A stretch of 14,297 nucleotides of DNA, taken from an uncultured Collinsella sp. (GTDB lineage Bacteria > Actinomycetota > Coriobacteriia > Coriobacteriales > Coriobacteriaceae). Under the pieces are notes generated by a model that was not told the DNA's origin, did no database searches, and saw only the letters and a program-made list of their open reading frames with translations. Below, piece by piece: positions 7,371-13,442 of this stretch (its first letter is position 1; each line of letters opens with the position of its first letter). Location of the stretch: NCBI GenBank assembly GCA_900552875.1, contig USCS01000018.1, positions 1 to 14,297 of the forward strand, in the 5' to 3' direction. Position numbers and translations under genes: made by a program.

Positions 7371-7403
7371 AACAAAAAAGCTCGCCGGCTAGGCCGACGA
7401 GCT
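7371..7403 (-). terminator. Rho-independent terminator of tRNA-fMet
   Basis: Minus strand: 11-bp stem (AGCTCGTCGGC with GCCGGCGAGCT, one T-G pair, 3-base loop; 7379-7403) followed directly by TTTTTTGTT. It starts ten bases after the encoded CCA end of the tRNA. Confidence 0.92.
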
Positions 7404-7412
7404 GCAAGTTCT

Positions 7413-7489
7413 TGGTCGCGGGGGCAGGATTTGAACCTACGACCTCCGGGTTATGAGCCCGGCGAGCTACCAGACTGCTCCACCCCGCA
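7413..7489 (-). tRNA. Initiator tRNA-fMet (CAT anticodon)
   Basis: 77-base tRNA with encoded CCA (7413-7415). The anticodon loop reads CTCATAA, flanked by CCGGG/CCCGG, giving the three consecutive G-C pairs that mark initiator tRNAs. The D-stem has A11-U24, also an initiator hallmark, and the T-arm reads GGTTCAAATCC. The top of the acceptor stem would be U1 opposite G72 instead of the common C1 x A72. It is still not a Watson-Crick pair, as expected of an initiator. It is transcribed alone from its own promoter and ends at a strong terminator. Confidence 0.95.
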
Positions 7490-7520
7490 ATGTCTGGGCG
7501 CCTCATGTGCGCAAGAAAGA

Positions 7521-7549
7521 ATATTACGCGGGAGTTCGGTAAACGGCAA
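7521..7549 (-). promoter_or_regulatory. Promoter of tRNA-fMet
   Basis: Minus strand: -35 TTGCCG (7544-7549), ideal 17-base spacer, -10 TAATAT (7521-7526), ending 31 bases before the mature 5' end of the tRNA. Location and spacing fit a strong housekeeping tRNA promoter. Confidence 0.65.
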
Positions 7550-7626
7550 GGAAAATCTCGTAGAGCATAATTCCTTCATATTTAAACCCCTCAGCCCCTA
7601 TCACCGTAAACGAATCGCAGCCGAGC

Positions 7627-7649
7627 GCCGTCGACGGCACGTATACAAT
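7627..7649 (+). promoter_or_regulatory. Candidate coaX promoter with operator-like palindrome
   Basis: TACAAT (7644-7649) is a plausible -10 lying 36 bases before the coaX start. Just upstream, in the place of the spacer, is a perfect 12-bp palindrome GCCGTCGACGGC (7627-7638). No good -35 is seen, so the palindrome may bind a regulator. Pattern reading only. Confidence 0.3.
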
Positions 7650-7685
7650 GGTGCGCGTCCTTTTATGCCGACACCGGGAGTAGAC

Positions 7686-8459
7686 ATGCTGCTCGCTATC
7701 GATATGGGAAACACGCAGACGGCCATGGGCCTGTTTGACGGAGACGAGCTGGTGCAGTCGTGGCGCATGCCCACCGACCGCTCCTATACCGCCGACGAGA
7801 TCCATGTGCGCCTGATGGGTTTCTTTAAGATGTACGGCCTTTCGCTCGATGCGGTCGACGCGATCGCCTTTGCGGGCGTGGTGCCGCAGCTCTCGCGCGA
7901 GTGGCACGCCGTGGCCGACCGCATTGCCGCGGACGCCATCGTCATCGGGCCGCAGACGGCCGCCGTAACCAAGCTGCGGGCGGCGCGCCCCCAGGCCGTT
8001 GGTGCCGACCGCATCGCCAACGCCGTCGCTGCCGAGACCTTCTATGGCGCGCCGGCGATCGTGGTGGACTTTGGCACCGCGACCAATATCGACGTCATCG
8101 ATGAGGACGGTTATTACATTGGCGGAGCGATCGCGCCGGGCATTCGCATCTCCATGGACGCGCTTGCCGCCCGTGCCGCCAAGCTCGCCAGCGTGCCGCT
8201 CGAGGCGCCCGAGCACGCCATCGGCCGCGATACCGAGGAGTGCATCAAGGTCGGCGCCGTAACGGGCGCCGCCGCCATGGCTGAGGGCCTGGTCGCGCGC
8301 ATGAAGCGCGAGCTGGGCCGCGAGGATGCCACCGTTATCGCCACGGGCGGTCTCGCCAGCATCGTCGCCGATTCGACCGATGCCTTCGACGTGGTCGACG
8401 GACAGCTCACCATCAAGGGTATCCGCGAAATCTACCGCCGCATGCAGGAGCTGGGATAG
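7686..8459 (+). CDS. coaX: Type III pantothenate kinase
   Basis: 257-residue cytoplasmic kinase that phosphorylates pantothenate with ATP, the first step of coenzyme A synthesis. The class III enzyme is not inhibited by CoA (family knowledge). Visible motifs of the acetate-kinase-like fold are DMGNTQTAMGLFDG (6-19; phosphate loop with D6, N9 and T10), GADR (106-109, catalytic D108), VVDFGTATNID (126-136, metal/ATP site D128), GGAIAPGIRIS (146-156) and ATGGLA (219-224). The length is normal. The start at 7686 has GGGAG seven bases upstream. An in-frame ATG at 7665 has that ribosome site inside its own reading frame and was not chosen. It is divergent from tRNA-fMet and convergent with the ATPase gene. 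A palindromic repeat at 8513-8559 is the only structure near its 3' end. Confidence 0.96.
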   Translation: MLLAIDMGNTQTAMGLFDGDELVQSWRMPTDRSYTADEIHVRLMGFFKMYGLSLDAVDAIAFAGVVPQLSREWHAVADRIAADAIVIGPQTAAVTKLRAARPQAVGADRIANAVAAETFYGAPAIVVDFGTATNIDVIDEDGYYIGGAIAPGIRISMDALAARAAKLASVPLEAPEHAIGRDTEECIKVGAVTGAAAMAEGLVARMKRELGREDATVIATGGLASIVADSTDAFDVVDGQLTIKGIREIYRRMQELG

Positions 8460-8512
8460 GACAGGGGCTTAAGTCGAGCACGAGCGCGAGCGGCGAACTA
8501 GGCAACGCATCG

Positions 8513-8559
8513 GCCCTATTCCTCAAAATCGAAAGATTTTCAGTTTTGAGGAATAGGGC
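8513..8559. repeat. Palindromic repeat copy A (downstream of ATPase gene)
   Basis: Perfect 16-bp inverted arms (8513-8528 with 8544-8559; arm GCCCTATTCCTCAAAA) around a 15-base loop. The inner part can form its own hairpin, AAAATC-GAAA-GATTTT (8525-8540). It begins six bases past the ATPase stop and lies between two converging genes (coaX and the ATPase). There is no U-tract on either side, so it is not a classical terminator, though it may end or stabilise both messages. Confidence 0.9.
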
Positions 8560-8565
8560 TTTCTG

Positions 8566-9762
8566 CTAGGCCTCGTCGCACAGCCACCTCGCCAGGTCCA
8601 CGATCTGCACCCCATTGCGGTCCGTGGCCTCGTGATGCGTGCGGGCGAGAATCATCTTGGGGTACGCGTCGCCAATGCTCAGCAGTGGTGAAATCTCGCG
8701 TTCAAATGTCTTATCCGAGCTGATGTCGTCGCTCACCTGAATGTAGAGCTTCTCGCTTCGCTTGATTGCTACAAAGTCTATTTCCTTTTTATAGAGCACG
8801 CCGACGTATACCTCGTATCCGCGGCGCAGCAGCTCGATTGCCACCATGTTCTCGTATACGCGTCCCCAATCCATATCACGTGTACCGAGCAGCGCGTATT
8901 TGAACGCGTGGTCTGCCAGGTAATACTTCTCGCCGCTCTTAAGGTATTTTTTGCCGCGGATGTCGTACCGACGAACTTTATAGAAGGCAAACGCATCGCA
9001 CAGGTACCCCATGTACGTGCCGACCGTCTTGTTCGTTATCTTTAGCCCATCCGCGTTCAAAATATCCGTAATGTTACGTGCCGACGTTATGTTGGATACG
9101 TTGTCCATCATGTAATCGGCAATGCGCAGCAGCGCCGATTCGTTTCTCACGTTATGCCGCTGCACGATATCTCTCACGATGAGCGTTTTGAAGACATTGG
9201 AGAGATATTGATAACGCTGCTCCTGCAGTGAATAAGGGTAGGAGCCGGACATACCGCCGGTTCTCGCGTACTCATCGAAGTCGCGGTCGACCTCGCCCTC
9301 GTCGCCATAGAGTCGATACTCCTCAAACGAGAATGGGAAAACCTCGATCTCAAACGTACGCCCCGTAAAGAGCGTCGACAGATCGCTCGACAGCAAAAAG
9401 GCATTCGATCCGGTAATGAATATGTCGTACTGCTCGGATGCGTGGAGGCTGTTGATCGCATGCTCAAAACCGTCGCACATCTGAACTTCATCGATAAGCA
9501 GAAAGTTTTGTTTGCCGGACACTCGATGCTCTTTTACATAGGCGAGCAGCGCGTGATACTCGAGCAGGTTCTCGAACTCATCGAGGTTGTAGTTGATATG
9601 GATGACATTCGAATTGGACAGATTTGCCTCCACGTAATCGCGGAGGGCCTCGAGCAATTTTGATTTACCGCTACGACGGATGCCCGTGATGACCTTGATG
9701 TCCGGCACGCCAATAAGGCTCGTCAACGTGTCCATATATGACGTTCTATTGATGAGTTTCAT
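8566..9762 (-). CDS. AAA_14 / DUF4143 ATPase
   Basis: 398-residue P-loop ATPase. Walker A is GIRRSGKS (27-34, K33), Walker B is FLLIDEVQ (87-94, D91 and E92), and the following FITGSN (115-120) is the sensor strand. A winged-helix-like middle (about 230-280) and a DUF4143 domain follow. The C-terminal YENMVAIELLRRGYEVYVG...KKEIDFVAI...LYIQVSDDI resembles a restriction-endonuclease fold, but QVS stands where an active nuclease has ExK, so nuclease activity is doubtful. The family is common in anaerobes and poorly understood; no function is claimed. Start at 9762 with GGAGG five bases upstream. Base composition differs from its neighbours: the 60-base line at 9181 has 26 G/C, against 39 in the line at 10321. 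The gene is bracketed by repeats (copy A after the stop, copies B and C before the start). A weak -10 (TATATT, 9841-9846) would place copy B in its leader. Confidence 0.92.
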   Translation of the reverse strand: MKLINRTSYMDTLTSLIGVPDIKVITGIRRSGKSKLLEALRDYVEANLSNSNVIHINYNLDEFENLLEYHALLAYVKEHRVSGKQNFLLIDEVQMCDGFEHAINSLHASEQYDIFITGSNAFLLSSDLSTLFTGRTFEIEVFPFSFEEYRLYGDEGEVDRDFDEYARTGGMSGSYPYSLQEQRYQYLSNVFKTLIVRDIVQRHNVRNESALLRIADYMMDNVSNITSARNITDILNADGLKITNKTVGTYMGYLCDAFAFYKVRRYDIRGKKYLKSGEKYYLADHAFKYALLGTRDMDWGRVYENMVAIELLRRGYEVYVGVLYKKEIDFVAIKRSEKLYIQVSDDISSDKTFEREISPLLSIGDAYPKMILARTHHEATDRNGVQIVDLARWLCDEA

Positions 9763-9788
9763 TGGGGCCTCCTCGCGGTCTTTTATCG

Positions 9789-9829
9789 CTATTCCTCAAA
9801 ATTGAAAAATTTTCAGTTGTGAGGAATAG
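9789..9829. repeat. Palindromic repeat copy B (upstream of ATPase gene)
   Basis: Arms 9789-9801 and 9817-9829 match in 12 of 13 positions around a 15-base loop. The inner hairpin is AAAATT-GAAA-AATTTT. It lies 26 bases before the ATPase start codon, probably in the mRNA leader. Confidence 0.9.
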
Positions 9830-9873
9830 GCTCTATAGCGAATATACCTCGCGAAAGACCGAGCTGCCTTAAT

Positions 9874-9916
9874 CCTATTCCTCAAAAACGAAAATTTTTC
9901 AGTTTTGAGGAATAGG
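9874..9916. repeat. Palindromic repeat copy C
   Basis: Perfect 14-bp arms (9874-9887 with 9903-9916) around a 15-base loop, the same length as in copies A and B and in the same orientation. It is 85 bases from copy B and may mark the right edge of the ATPase cassette. Confidence 0.9.
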
Positions 9917-9944
9917 GCGCTGGCAACCCATTCCCCAGATAGGC

Positions 9945-9975
9945 GAAACCCTCCCCGGCACAGGCCGAGGAGGGT
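9945..9975 (-). terminator. Probable terminator after the biotin-ligase-like gene
   Basis: A 12-bp stem with one G-T pair (ACCCTCCTCGGC with GCCGGGGAGGGT on the minus strand, 9948-9975, 4-base loop) lies about 40 bases past the stop at 10015. Only TTT follows on the minus strand, so termination may be weak. Confidence 0.55.
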
Positions 9976-10014
9976 CTTGTTGTCATCGTTGTCTTTGAGC
10001 GCTGGCGCCTCGCG

Positions 10015-10716
10015 CTACAGCCCGCGAATCCGTACGGCCTCGGGCGGAAACTCCTGCTCGCCGGCATCGGTCTTGATGGTCGCGCGGCCCCAGATGTCCA
10101 GGCCCGCAAACACACCGACCGCAAGCGGCAAGCCGTTGGGCGACACCGCCGCAACTTGGCGACCGAGCAGCGGCACCATGTCGAAGTACTCGCCCAGCAC
10201 GGGGGCCAGCGGACCGGCAGCACCCTGTGGCGTGTTGGCGACAACCGCCCAGGCATCCACGCGGGTCAACACGGCGGCGGCCAGCGCCTCGACCAGCGCT
10301 TCGTCAGCCACATCCACGCCAAGCTCGCTCAGTGCCGAACGCCCAATATCCACCGTCACGGCACCGAACATGCCCGCGGCACCGGCACCGCCGTTGACGG
10401 CGACGCGCGCGAGCGACGTCTCAAACGCGGGCGCACCGCACACGATATCGCTCGGCCACTGGATACCCACCTTACCGGCAAGGCCCAACCCCGGCGTCGA
10501 AGCCGTGCCCGCGAGCGCGTCCATCATACCCATTGCGGCCACAAACGGCAGGCCGTGGAAGGCGTGCATGTTCACATCGGGGCGCACGACCAGCGAAAAC
10601 ATCAGCGATGCATCGCCCGCGCTCCACGCGCACCAGCCCGCGGACATGCCCTCGCGGCCCGCGTCGCGCGCCGCGTCGAGCTCGGTGCCAGCGGCAACAG
10701 CATTCATCTCGATCAT
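10015..10716 (-). CDS. Biotin-protein-ligase-like protein (BirA/LplA fold), catalytic motifs degenerate
   Basis: 233 residues resembling the catalytic and C-terminal parts of biotin protein ligase. SLMFSLVVRPDVNMHAF (37-53) matches the LxxSxxLRP strand, KVGIQWPSDIV corresponds to the hxKWPNDhh motif, and the end (LPLAVGVFAGLDIWGRA...EAVRIRGL) matches the BPL C-terminal SH3-like domain. There is no N-terminal DNA-binding domain. Key parts are missing: the GRGRxGRxW biotin/AMP loop is absent (about residues 20-35 read REGMSAGWCAWSAGD), the WPND lysine is Q, WPND is WPSD, and the catalytic K of the KxxGIL motif is gone. It may be a pseudo-enzyme or have another acyl-transfer role. The start ATG directly follows the TAG of folP-folK (TAGATG), so translation is probably coupled and the gene belongs to that operon. 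A probable terminator follows. Confidence 0.65.
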   Translation of the reverse strand: MIEMNAVAAGTELDAARDAGREGMSAGWCAWSAGDASLMFSLVVRPDVNMHAFHGLPFVAAMGMMDALAGTASTPGLGLAGKVGIQWPSDIVCGAPAFETSLARVAVNGGAGAAGMFGAVTVDIGRSALSELGVDVADEALVEALAAAVLTRVDAWAVVANTPQGAAGPLAPVLGEYFDMVPLLGRQVAAVSPNGLPLAVGVFAGLDIWGRATIKTDAGEQEFPPEAVRIRGL

Positions 10717-12459
10717 CTACATACGCCCCAATTCGCCCACGATATGGCCCACGCGGTCCTCGGGCTCCTTGACCTCGACGCCGTTGTAGCGGAAGAACCG
10801 CGCCGGGTCGTGCATCAGGTCCTCGAGCGGCACCAGCACAAAATCGCGTTCGCCGATCAGCGGATGCGGCAGGCGCAGCTTTTTGCCGCCGTGGGTCTCG
10901 CCGTCCATCCACAGCAGGTCCAGGTCGATGGTGCGCGGACCGTTGGCCTTGGCCTTTTTGGAGCGGTCGCGCCCCAGCTCGGCCTCGATCTTCATGAGCT
11001 CGTCGAGCAGCACCAGCGGCGCAAGCTCGGTCTTGATCTCGATGACGGCGTTGGCAAACGCGTCCTGGCGCGTCTCGTAGGCAGGCTCGCTCTCGTAAAT
11101 CTTGGAGGAGTTGGACACGCAGGTGAGTGGAATCTCGGCGATCATCTCGCGTGCGGCGCGGATGTTGTCGCAGCGATGCCCCAGGTTGGAGCCCACGGCC
11201 ACAAACGCGCGGCGCGGCTGTGGCTTGGCAACCGCCCAGTAGCCGTTTAGGAACTGCGCAAAACCCGCGGCGTCGTGCACGCGCACGATGTTGGCACCGG
11301 CCTGGATGGCGCCCAGGCACACGCCAAACGTAGCGGCATCGCGCTCGGCGGCCTCGGTCACGCCCGAGATAGCGCCCACAAAACGCTTGCGCGACACGGC
11401 GCACATGAGCGGATAGCCCAGTGACGCCATCTTGGCAGTCTCGCGCTGGATGACGATATCCTCATTAGCCGACTTACCAAAGCCCGGGCCAGGATCGATG
11501 CAGATGCGGTCGCGCGACACGCCGGCATGGATGAGTGTGCGGGCCTGGTCGGACAGAAAGCCCATAACGCGGCGCATGATGGGCGCCGAATCGGGCAGGG
11601 TGAAGCGGCGGAGCTGCGAGGTGGGCACGTAGGCTTCCTCGCGGCGGGCGCTGCGGCGCATCATGGCTGCCAGGTGGTCATTGGACTCCGATGCGACCTC
11701 GGTGGCTGCGGGCGCGGCCTCGGGTGCGGGCGCGACGGTCTCGGCGGCAGCAGCCCGCTCGGCGGCGGGCGTCTCCTGCTCGCTTGCAGGCTCGGACGTG
11801 GGCTCCGGCTCGCCAAACGGCAGTGAGGGCTGTACCACACCGCCCGGAAGCTTGGCCTCAACCTTGGGCTCGCCCAGCAACTTGCCGCGACGGCGACGGG
11901 CCGGCTTCTCGGCCTCGCGCGCGGCCTCGGCAGCCGCTTCGCGTGCCTTCTCGGCAACAAACGCCGCAGCCGAGGTATCGAGCTGCACCGTTGCGTGCGT
12001 GCGTGCGGGCGCGGCGACCTCGCCGGCATGCATCACGATGACGCCGCAGGTACTCGTCTTAACAAACTCGACCATCTTGGGATCGGTGAAGCCGGTCACG
12101 TCGTTGACGATCGAGGCGCCGCAGCGCACGGCCGCCTTGGCAACCGCAACATGACGCGTGTCGATCGAGACGATGGCGCCCTCCTTGGCCAGCGCGCGCA
12201 CCACGGGCAGCACGCGGCGAGCCTCCTCGTCGGGGTTGACCGGGGTAAAACCGGGGCGCGTGGACTCGCCGCCCACGTCGATGATGTCGGCGCCGGCGTC
12301 GAGCATCGCCAGGCCGTACTCGATGGCGGCATCCGGGTCGAAGTGCTCCCCGCCATCGCTAAACGAATCGGGCGTCACGTTGAGGACGCCCATGATGCGC
12401 GGACGGTCAAAGCTGAGCTCATACTTTCCGCACCGCCATGTCTTGCTGTCGTTCGCCAT
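10717..12459 (-). CDS. folP-folK: Bifunctional dihydropteroate synthase - HPPK (FolP-FolK) with long insertion
   Basis: 580-residue fusion catalysing two consecutive folate steps: pyrophosphorylation of 6-hydroxymethyl-dihydropterin (FolK) and condensation with p-aminobenzoate (FolP, the sulfonamide target). FolP is at 1-408: NVTPDSFSDGG (27-37), DVGGESTRPG (61-70), D100, NDVTG (119-123), MH (143-144), DPGPGFGKS (322-330), SRKRF (356-360), RVH (393-395). FolK is at about 418-580: FVAVGSNLGHR (419-429), YESEPAY (455-461), GPRTIDLDLL (507-516, D512 and D514), LPHPLIGERDFVLVPL (530-545, with PHPR read as PHPL). Between MH and the DPG motif, roughly residues 150-290 are an extra Ala/Pro/Glu-rich, basic-patched segment not found in ordinary FolP. 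Start ATG 12459 has AGGAGG six bases upstream. An ATG at 12465 overlaps that spacing and was rejected. It is preceded by cobB and followed directly by the biotin-ligase-like gene. Confidence 0.95.
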   Translation of the reverse strand: MANDSKTWRCGKYELSFDRPRIMGVLNVTPDSFSDGGEHFDPDAAIEYGLAMLDAGADIIDVGGESTRPGFTPVNPDEEARRVLPVVRALAKEGAIVSIDTRHVAVAKAAVRCGASIVNDVTGFTDPKMVEFVKTSTCGVIVMHAGEVAAPARTHATVQLDTSAAAFVAEKAREAAAEAAREAEKPARRRRGKLLGEPKVEAKLPGGVVQPSLPFGEPEPTSEPASEQETPAAERAAAAETVAPAPEAAPAATEVASESNDHLAAMMRRSARREEAYVPTSQLRRFTLPDSAPIMRRVMGFLSDQARTLIHAGVSRDRICIDPGPGFGKSANEDIVIQRETAKMASLGYPLMCAVSRKRFVGAISGVTEAAERDAATFGVCLGAIQAGANIVRVHDAAGFAQFLNGYWAVAKPQPRRAFVAVGSNLGHRCDNIRAAREMIAEIPLTCVSNSSKIYESEPAYETRQDAFANAVIEIKTELAPLVLLDELMKIEAELGRDRSKKAKANGPRTIDLDLLWMDGETHGGKKLRLPHPLIGERDFVLVPLEDLMHDPARFFRYNGVEVKEPEDRVGHIVGELGRM

Positions 12460-12481
12460 GAACATCCTCCTAAAATGCCCA

Positions 12482-12509
12482 CGCCGCCGAGCTTGGGGAG
12501 CTGGCGGCG
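12482..12509 (-). terminator. GC-rich hairpin between cobB and folP-folK (weak terminator or attenuator)
   Basis: Minus strand: 11-bp stem with a single bulged G (CGCCGCCAGCT with AGCTCGGCGGCG), 5-base loop. The next T-run (ATTTT) begins seven bases later and leads straight into the AGGAGG site of folP. It could partly end cobB transcripts or affect folP expression. A possible -10 ATACAAT lies just upstream at about 12535-12541. Confidence 0.4.
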
Positions 12510-12554
12510 GGGTCGCTTTGCACTCAGTCTTTCTATTGTATCCGCGCGCGCGGG

Positions 12555-13307
12555 CTAGAACGCAAACGCGGCCGCGATGTCGCAAGAAATCAGCAGGTCG
12601 GCATTTGCATCCTGATCGGTGGGAGCAAGGTTGCATATGGCCAGCGTATCGCCGGTAAAGTAACGCGTAAGGCCTGCCGCCGGATACACCACGAGCGAGG
12701 TCCCGCCCACAATGAGGGCATCGGCCGCGGCGATGGCGGCAACGGCACCGGTCAGCACGTGCTCGTCGAGCGGCTCCTCGTAGAGCACTACATCGGGCTT
12801 GATGCGCCCGCCGCACGCAGGACACACAGGCGCACCCGCGGCGTCCTCGTGCTCGCGCGAGCAAATCCACTCGGCGCTATAGACCGCGCCGCACGACTGG
12901 CAAATGTTGCGATGGACCGATCCGTGCAGCTCGAACACGCGTTGCGAGCCGGCCACCTGATGCAGGCCGTCGATATTTTGCGTCACCACGGCATCAAGCT
13001 TGCCGGCGCGCTCCAGCTCGGCCAGCTTGATGTGGCAGCGGTTGGGCTTAGCGTTAAGCGCGATCATCTTGGTGCGGTAAAAGTCGAAGAACTCCGCAGG
13101 ATGCGCCTCGTAAAAGCTATGCGACAGTATGGTCTCGGGCGGATAGGCAAACTGCTGGTGATACAGGCCGTCCATGCTGCGGAAATCGGGAATGCCACTC
13201 GCCGTGGAAACGCCCGCGCCGCCAAAGAAGACCACGCGCTTGTGGGTATCAAAAAGCTCCGCCAGCGCGGCGGAGGCCTGCTTGGGATCCGATATTGCCT
13301 GCGTCAT
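12555..13307 (-). CDS. cobB: NAD-dependent protein deacylase, SIR2 family
   Basis: 250-residue cytoplasmic sirtuin, which removes acyl groups from lysine using NAD+ and yields nicotinamide and O-acyl-ADP-ribose. Motifs: GAGVSTASGIPDFRS (30-44, NAD pocket), TQNIDGLH (109-116), catalytic H128 in FELHGS, zinc cysteines C136/C139 and C162/C165 (CQSCG, CPACGG), GGTSLVVYPA (201-210) and a CNL NAD-binding element (225-227). All catalytic and zinc residues are present and the length is normal. I do not see the Tyr/Arg pair of SIRT5-type desuccinylases at the usual place, so deacetylase activity is more likely (inference). Start at 13307 with GGAGG six bases upstream. It is divergent from the exonuclease gene with 135 bases between starts, and is first of the set cobB, folP-folK, biotin-ligase-like gene. 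Confidence 0.95.
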   Translation of the reverse strand: MTQAISDPKQASAALAELFDTHKRVVFFGGAGVSTASGIPDFRSMDGLYHQQFAYPPETILSHSFYEAHPAEFFDFYRTKMIALNAKPNRCHIKLAELERAGKLDAVVTQNIDGLHQVAGSQRVFELHGSVHRNICQSCGAVYSAEWICSREHEDAAGAPVCPACGGRIKPDVVLYEEPLDEHVLTGAVAAIAAADALIVGGTSLVVYPAAGLTRYFTGDTLAICNLAPTDQDANADLLISCDIAAAFAF

Positions 13308-13442
13308 ATGAGTCCTCCGTCCTTGTTAGTCGGGCAGCGTTGGGCGACGTCCCAGCATGCGGCCTTTAAGTCAGCACGCGCGGAACCCACCCCGCCCCTG
13401 TTGCGTTAATCTTAAGCCTGCCAACCCCGTCGAAAGGACACC

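Noticed and set aside
7308..7685. N-terminal extension of coaX back to 7308
   Set aside because: It would run through the tRNA-fMet gene and its terminator. The ribosome site and the DMGNT motif place the start at 7686.
8513..8559. Rho-independent terminator call for repeat copy A
   Set aside because: No T-run follows the stem on either strand and two sister copies lie upstream of a gene, so a repeat is the better description.
10472..11404. 310-codon minus-strand frame overlapping FolP-FolK and the BirA-like gene
   Set aside because: Arg/Gly/Ala-rich out-of-frame translation spanning two real genes; a GC-driven shadow.
12460..12870. N-terminal extension of folP-folK into cobB
   Set aside because: The added 137 residues are Arg/Cys-rich shadow of cobB in another frame. 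AGGAGG six bases before ATG 12459 decides the start.
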